DNA of 64,000 nucleotides from Sabethes cyaneus (lineage: Eukaryota > Arthropoda > Insecta > Diptera > Culicidae). The position numbers were made by a program, and so were the translations under genes. A model generated the notes under the pieces. It ran no database searches, was not told the DNA's origin, and saw nothing but the letters and a program-made list of their open reading frames with translations. The DNA is taken from assembly GCF_943734655.1 (NCBI RefSeq), contig NC_071354.1, positions 45,727,044 through 45,791,043 on the forward strand, written 5' to 3'. Shown piece by piece: positions 59,276-64,000 of the stretch (positions are counted from its first letter, which is position 1; each line of letters starts with the position of its first letter).

Positions 59276-60579
59276 TACCGTCATCCGGGGCGAGATTGTG
59301 CCAAAAAAGCATATATTTTTGTTCTTTGGCTCAGTATACACACAATTTAGGAACTAAGTTGATTTCAAACCTGTCAATATATACTAAATTGTTCAATTAA
59401 CAACTCCGTAGAGATGGTTTAGTTACAATGAAACCTTGTTTTACTGGAAGTGCATAAACTTTGGCACAATCTCACCCCTTCTAGGGGGTGACATTGTGCC
59501 AAAAACTTAAAGTTAGGCTAAAAACCTAAACAGTGAACATTAACGTGTTTATATACAATACACATAAATATCAGTATAAAGTAGTTCATGTGGGGCCGTC
59601 CAGCAACTAAGTGGACTATTAGGGGCAGGGGATCGTCCAAAACCGACGCGTCATACAAAAAGTATGAACGAAAATAACCCGGAGAGGTCTGAAATAACTA
59701 AAAATTAATTCGAATACAATGGACAGTCTTTATATAGCCAGTAGCGTTTCTAGGGTTAACAAGAGGGAGATGTGTGAAGGGGTGTATCCTTAGGGGGCAT
59801 ACCTATTTGATCATTTAACAAAAGTAACCATTACTTCGTTCGAGAACCCACGGCCGCAACACATCTGGCCTATCCCACCCCCCTCCCTCCTCCTTAAAAC
59901 TAGCAGTTTATACACGGTATAATATATTCGTCTAATATTAAAGTGTTTATTCAAAGTATCTGAAATTTCCAGAGAAAAAGTAAAAATTAGTTTAAATTAA
60001 TTAGCGGACCTATGATGCTGTTTGCTCCAAAATGGATGATGCAATCTAATCTGTCAAAATATTGAGCTCAATAGTGAAGAATGTGAGTGTACTGGTGTAC
60101 ACTTTAAACGTATTTTTGTTGTGTATGTGAAATCCACAAATTGGATCGATCATTATGGCTTGTCACAATCTCACCCCCGTGGAGCTCGAAAAGTACAAAG
60201 TTTCGAAAAATATTATTTTCGTAATCAAAACTTATCCAACGCATAATAACCTTTCAATACATTGTAAATGAATAGTTTATATACCTTCAAAATAGCAAGT
60301 TGATGCGATTTCATGTTTGGGTTGGTTTATGTGGGACATTTTTTTCAAGCGTTATTTCCGAGTATTTTTAGTCGCGAACTTTGAAACCCTGTTTAGGCTA
60401 AATAGTTTTCTAATATTATCTGTGTTCCATTCTAAGTTATGAATAAATATGTTATGTTCATCATCGTTTTGAATTTAGGTCACCAGTTTCTATAGATATA
60501 ATAAATTTTCACAAATAAACATTTTTGGTTTTTGGCACAACCTCACCCCCGTGGCACAATCTCACCCCGGATGGCGGTA
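59276..60579. mobile_element. TA-flanked element with 28-bp inverted ends and repeated ggcacaatctcacccc motif
   Basis: The left end taccgtcatccggggcgaga (59276) and right end tctcaccccggatggcggta (to 60579) are inverted with two mismatches over 28 bp. Both begin and end in TA, as in Tc1/mariner-type insertions (inference). The motif ggcacaatctcacccc or its complement also occurs internally at about 59463, 59487, 60163 and 60534. The interior has no transposase, so it is non-autonomous. Confidence 0.7.
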
Positions 60580-61599
60580 CTGTTTAATCACAGCAACAGC
60601 AATGAATTTGTGTTAAGAACAAGGTCGTCAGAGTCCATTTATGGCAGTCAGTATGGCACCGAATATCACCCTTCCCCTCCCTTCTTCAGTGTATCAACAT
60701 GCTCCCGTAGACTCGGGAAACCATCACAAAAAATAAAATTAGTTCAACTAACCTGCTAGCCGTAATCAGATCTTGCAACTCGAAGCACTAAACATTGCAT
60801 TCTATAGGTTCTATTGCTTTTTGGGCAATAAACTTACACTAAATACTGAGATTTCTGGCCAATTAAAATTCATCACTATATTTTCACTTTTTCGCCGTCG
60901 ATTTTTCTATAATTTTTTTCGGCCGTTCCATTCATCACATCACTCGCGAAACTTAACTTGAAACACAGAAAACTTAAATTTACCACCCGAACAGTTATCT
61001 GGTAAGATATTATAATGATTTTGCCCAAACTGTTCACTTGAATGGATATGAAAAGTTTTTCATACGTCGTTTCGATTGCAATTCCGAATCCGCGACCGTC
61101 GTTGTTGATACGTTACCAAGGAAACGGGAGTGATGCCATATTTACGTTGAGCATGAAATTGCCCAATAATTTTCGCTATTAAATTAACAGTTGTTAAGTG
61201 TCGAAAATATACTTATAAAATTTTCTGATAATAAAATTCACCGTAAACAACATTTTATGTGATAGAATTACTGTCGGATCTAGTCCAACAGCAAAAATGG
61301 ATCCGTGTTTCATGGATGTTTCATAATTGTTCATAACAGATTATTACCTACTACTAGCAACTCAGCATAAACTTGACATAAACAAAACGATAGTGGAAAC
61401 AAGTACTGAAATTAGTAAAAAACCGCTGGCCTCTGACGACCTTCACCTTAAGGGGGCATAATACTTTTTACGCCATATTTTTGGCCTTAGTTAAAATATT
61501 TTTTTCTCGATAACGCGAAAAACAAATCGATTCGGGTTTTTTGCATTATCAACATTGTATTTTATACTAATATTTACAATTTTGTTTACATATGGAGAT
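60580..61599. other. Unrecognised AT-rich stretch
   Basis: No repeat partner or domain is found. The 75-codon frame at 60532-60759 starts inside the preceding element's end. Confidence 0.45.
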
Positions 61600-62090
61600 T
61601 CATTCGTAAAAAACATGAATTGCGGCACCATGGATTGGCGCTCATGGGCTTATCCGAAATGAAAAGTTCCAAAACGACATGAAAGTATATAAAATTATCT
61701 TGTCTTTGACCCATCCTTTTTTTAAAATTCGAACGCATAACAAAATGGCGGACAATCAAACATAAAAGTCAGTTTTTAGCCGAAATATTGACTTTAAACG
61801 TTTCTAAAAAAATACATAAATTGCAATATCGAAATGGGTCAAAGACAAAATTATTTTATAAGCTTTGAAACAAAAAAAAGCTAGAGAATCGCTTGAGTCG
61901 TTCTTGAGTTCTTTATGGTACCAACTTTGAAAACCTGGTTCCGAGAAAAACGGCATTAAAGTTTCAATGCGCTGTGCAATCGTTCCAGACATGCGCGGTA
62001 CAAATAACTGTAACTTTGTCATTTTTTGGAATTCATCGAAACGGCTTCAAACACATGTGCTAAAAATGTAATTCTTTTGATATAAACGAA
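61600..62090 (+). repeat. Diverged relative of the palindrome arm
   Basis: It follows 12895-13380 in order (aacatgaattgcggcaccat, caaaacgacatgaaag, gcgcggtacaaataactgta, ggaattcat), with scattered substitutions and small indels. It is a single, non-palindromic copy and therefore shows the family's ordinary form. Frames found in the palindrome arms are not preserved. Confidence 0.8.
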
Positions 62091-62429
62091 ATTCATGTAC
62101 AGCTTCTTGATACAATCGGTGTGATTGTTGAAAATCTTTGGACAGCCAACCACCACGGCATGCAAGCCAATTATTTGGGTATTTGTTCGTAAAGCTATAG
62201 GATTTACAACTAACGCGAGCTCGAGATAAATCTTAGTAAACCAAAAACACATATTGACCTAGCTTTGGGCTAACACAGTAACCAACATAACAAAATGTCG
62301 GGCACCCGATCTTTCAGAAGAACGTTTTATCCTGGAAAAACGGTAGGATGGTAAATCTATCTAATATTTATCATAAAATTACCAGCCGATTAGGTTGAAA
62401 ACTTCGGATTTTCGGTTGCAACTGGATTT
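62091..62429. other. Unrecognised gap
   Basis: No feature identified. Confidence 0.4.
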
Positions 62430-62624
62430 AAGATCAAAGTTGAAATTAGACTAGGACTACGACTTAAACTAAACTATAAATTGGACTTAAAATCGAACTT
62501 AATATAGTCCATTAAATAAGACATGAATTTGCACTAATTTGGGCTTGAAAATTTACCTCAAATTGAACTGGAAATTGGTCTTAAAATTGGAGTAATTAGA
62601 ACTGAAAGTATTGCTTGGCAGTGA
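62430..62624 (-). repeat. aattggacttg tract, left of the SINE
   Basis: Degenerate repeats (cttaaactaaactataaatt, ggacttaaaatcgaacttaa, gaactggaaattggtcttaa). It continues at 62850 after the SINE, so the SINE inserted into the tract. Confidence 0.7.
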
Positions 62625-62850
62625 ATCACCGCTTAGTTGGTTTCGAGGTACGATGCTGGTCTAACAAGTCAGTTTGTCCTATTCGTATGTTTGAATCTCG
62701 GCTATGCGGTGCTGTTAGATAGAGTCAGTAGGATTGTTGCACTAACCCCGTTACTGTCCTGTACTCTAATAGCCGGCTGTGAAGTCTGTCGGTAAAGAAG
62801 GGTCAAGTTTTATGAAAGACGTTTAAGCCCAAGGCTTTGCTTTTTTAGAC
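62625..62850 (+). mobile_element. tRNA-derived SINE
   Basis: The head gcttagttggtttcgaggta, then ctggtctaacaagtcag, then tatgtttgaatctcggct resembles a tRNA gene with A-box-like and B-box-like (gtttgaatctc) segments. It is followed by a unique body and the tail aagcccaaggctttgctttttt, whose T-run resembles a Pol III terminator. The tail matches the remnant at 9790-9846. I believe this SINE type is common in Aedes and relatives (memory, unverified). Target duplications are not visible. Confidence 0.75.
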
Positions 62851-63194
62851 AGTAGACATTTGAAATTAATGTTGAAAATTTACTTAATATTGCATTCAAA
62901 TTAAGATCGACATACAACTTAAAATTGAAATTGATATTTAATTTGACATTAAATGATTTTAATTTGGAACTTGGAATTACATATGAAATTCGTCTTCAAA
63001 TTGGAATTCAAATTGTACTTGAAATTGGAAATCAGAGTTTACATTTAATTTAAAATTGAGCCTAAAATTGGAATTAAATTATATTTTAAATTGGGCTCAT
63101 ACTCGAACATGCAATTGAACTTGAAAATGAACTTTATATTGGACATGAATTCGGACATAGACACGAAATTAGAGACGAAGTTTCACTTTAAATT
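62851..63194 (-). repeat. aattggacttg tract, right of the SINE
   Basis: Repeats such as gaacttggaattacatatga, ttggaattcaaattgtactt and gaacttgaaaatgaacttta lead directly into the pyrimidine-rich tract. This order mirrors 18236-18660. Confidence 0.7.
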
Positions 63195-64000
63195 AAAGTT
63201 GACATTTTTCGTCTTATTCTCCTACACTTTTCTATTCTGCCTTTTCTCTTTTTCAGCTCTGTTTTTTCACTGTTTGTTGCATTTTTCGTTTTCAATAGCG
63301 TTTTTTGGTTTTCGCTCCTATTTTCCATCCGTTTTTAATCGTTTTCTCTCGTTTTTTTGCTTCCTGTTTTCGTTATTCTTCGTTACCTATTCCAACTTTT
63401 ACTCCTATCAGTCCTCTCTTTCCTCATGATTTTCACTCATTTTTTGTTATTCCCGTTACTCTTTGGACCATTCCCGTTACTCTTTGGACCATTTTTCCTG
63501 TTTTTCTTTTCTTTTTTTTTCTATCCCATTTTGTGTCCCATCTTTCTCCTTTGATAACTAGTTTGTTCTCTTTTTCTCGTTTTGCTTTTTCCTCTCTTGA
63601 TTTTATTAATCCGCCACTATTTTTCTTTTCCCTTTTGGTTTTGCTATCTGTTCCGGCGTCCCTTTCTTGTCTCGCTTTTCCTTCTTATTCTACCGTTTTT
63701 CCACCTTCTCTGTCAGATTTTTTCTTCTCTTTCTGGTCCGGTCTGGTCTCTATGTGTCTAGTTTTTCTTCCTTTTCTTTCTCGTTTTTTTTTATTTTCTG
63801 CACACCGTGTAGTCTTTCTCTGTTTCGTTCTTCCCGTCCAAGTTTTTCGCCCTTTTCATTTCTTTCCTCTGATTTTCCTCTTGTTTTTCTCATTTCTGTA
63901 CCGCATTCGTTTTTTTCTTCCATATTTCATCGTTTTCAGACTCTTTTTCTGTATCCCTTTTTCCTTTTCGTCTATTCTGTTCTTACTCTTATTATGTCCT
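63195..64000 (-). repeat. Pyrimidine-rich tract, running off the window end
   Basis: About 800 bp of ttttcctctttctcgttttg-type sequence, the complement of the purine tracts at 18236 and 55310. It includes a short tandem duplication of cattcccgttactctttgga (63453-63492). Phe-rich frames (63091-63429, 63357-63554) are composition artefacts. Confidence 0.8.

Noticed and set aside
62640..62715. A genuine tRNA gene
   Set aside because: The region only resembles the A-box and B-box parts; it has no clean cloverleaf and continues into a SINE body with a tail shared at 9790-9846.

Overview
The window looks like non-coding nuclear DNA from a large, repeat-rich insect genome, most likely a culicine mosquito (probably Aedes; inferred from the repeat types, not proven). 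I found no intact host gene, rRNA, tRNA gene or CRISPR array. What can be identified is mobile elements, their relics, degenerate satellite-like tracts and short palindromic elements, in AT-rich sequence that could be intergenic or a giant intron. The long uncharacterised ORFs are mostly low-complexity shadows.

Layout. 1-8.3 kb: mostly unrecognised AT-rich DNA, a 15-bp minisatellite and one copy of a dispersed ~0.5-0.8 kb repeat. 8.3-9.3 kb: a purine-rich gacgaaaa tract with a conserved leader. 9.9-14.3 kb: a small inverted-repeat element carrying a ~4.05-kb element with inverted termini and eight subterminal repeats; inside it is a 1,010-bp inverted repeat whose arms I read as identical around a 355-bp spacer. 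14.3-18.8 kb: ttcaagtccaa-type tracts, a GC-rich repeated block and a family of foldback elements. 18.8-22 kb: mostly unrecognised. 22.1-23.8 kb: a dead reverse transcriptase fragment inside a ggttcggtacgacc minisatellite. 26-27.4 kb: an RTE-like non-LTR relic. 27.7-28.7 kb: a second copy of the dispersed repeat.

29.1-42.9 kb is the best-structured part. One purine-rich gacgaaaa tract (about 1.9 kb once insertions are removed) has been hit three times: by a 5'-truncated Jockey/CR1-like element, itself split by a ~2.4-kb microsatellite-bearing insertion; by a 432-bp SINE-like retroposon with an 11-bp target duplication; and by a complete Bel/Pao LTR retrotransposon with identical 268-bp LTRs, a 5-bp target duplication and one intact 1,771-codon gag-pol frame. 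The Bel/Pao copy is the only feature that looks coding-competent. Its frame supplies nucleocapsid, protease, reverse transcriptase, RNase H and integrase; the LTRs supply promoter and polyadenylation signals.

42.9-64 kb: unrecognised DNA, two more RTE-like relics, a third copy of the dispersed repeat, a long GT microsatellite, foldback and TA-flanked inverted-repeat elements, a tRNA-derived SINE, and purine/pyrimidine tracts running off the right edge. All repeat families were recognised only by comparison inside this window or by protein motifs; no database search was possible.
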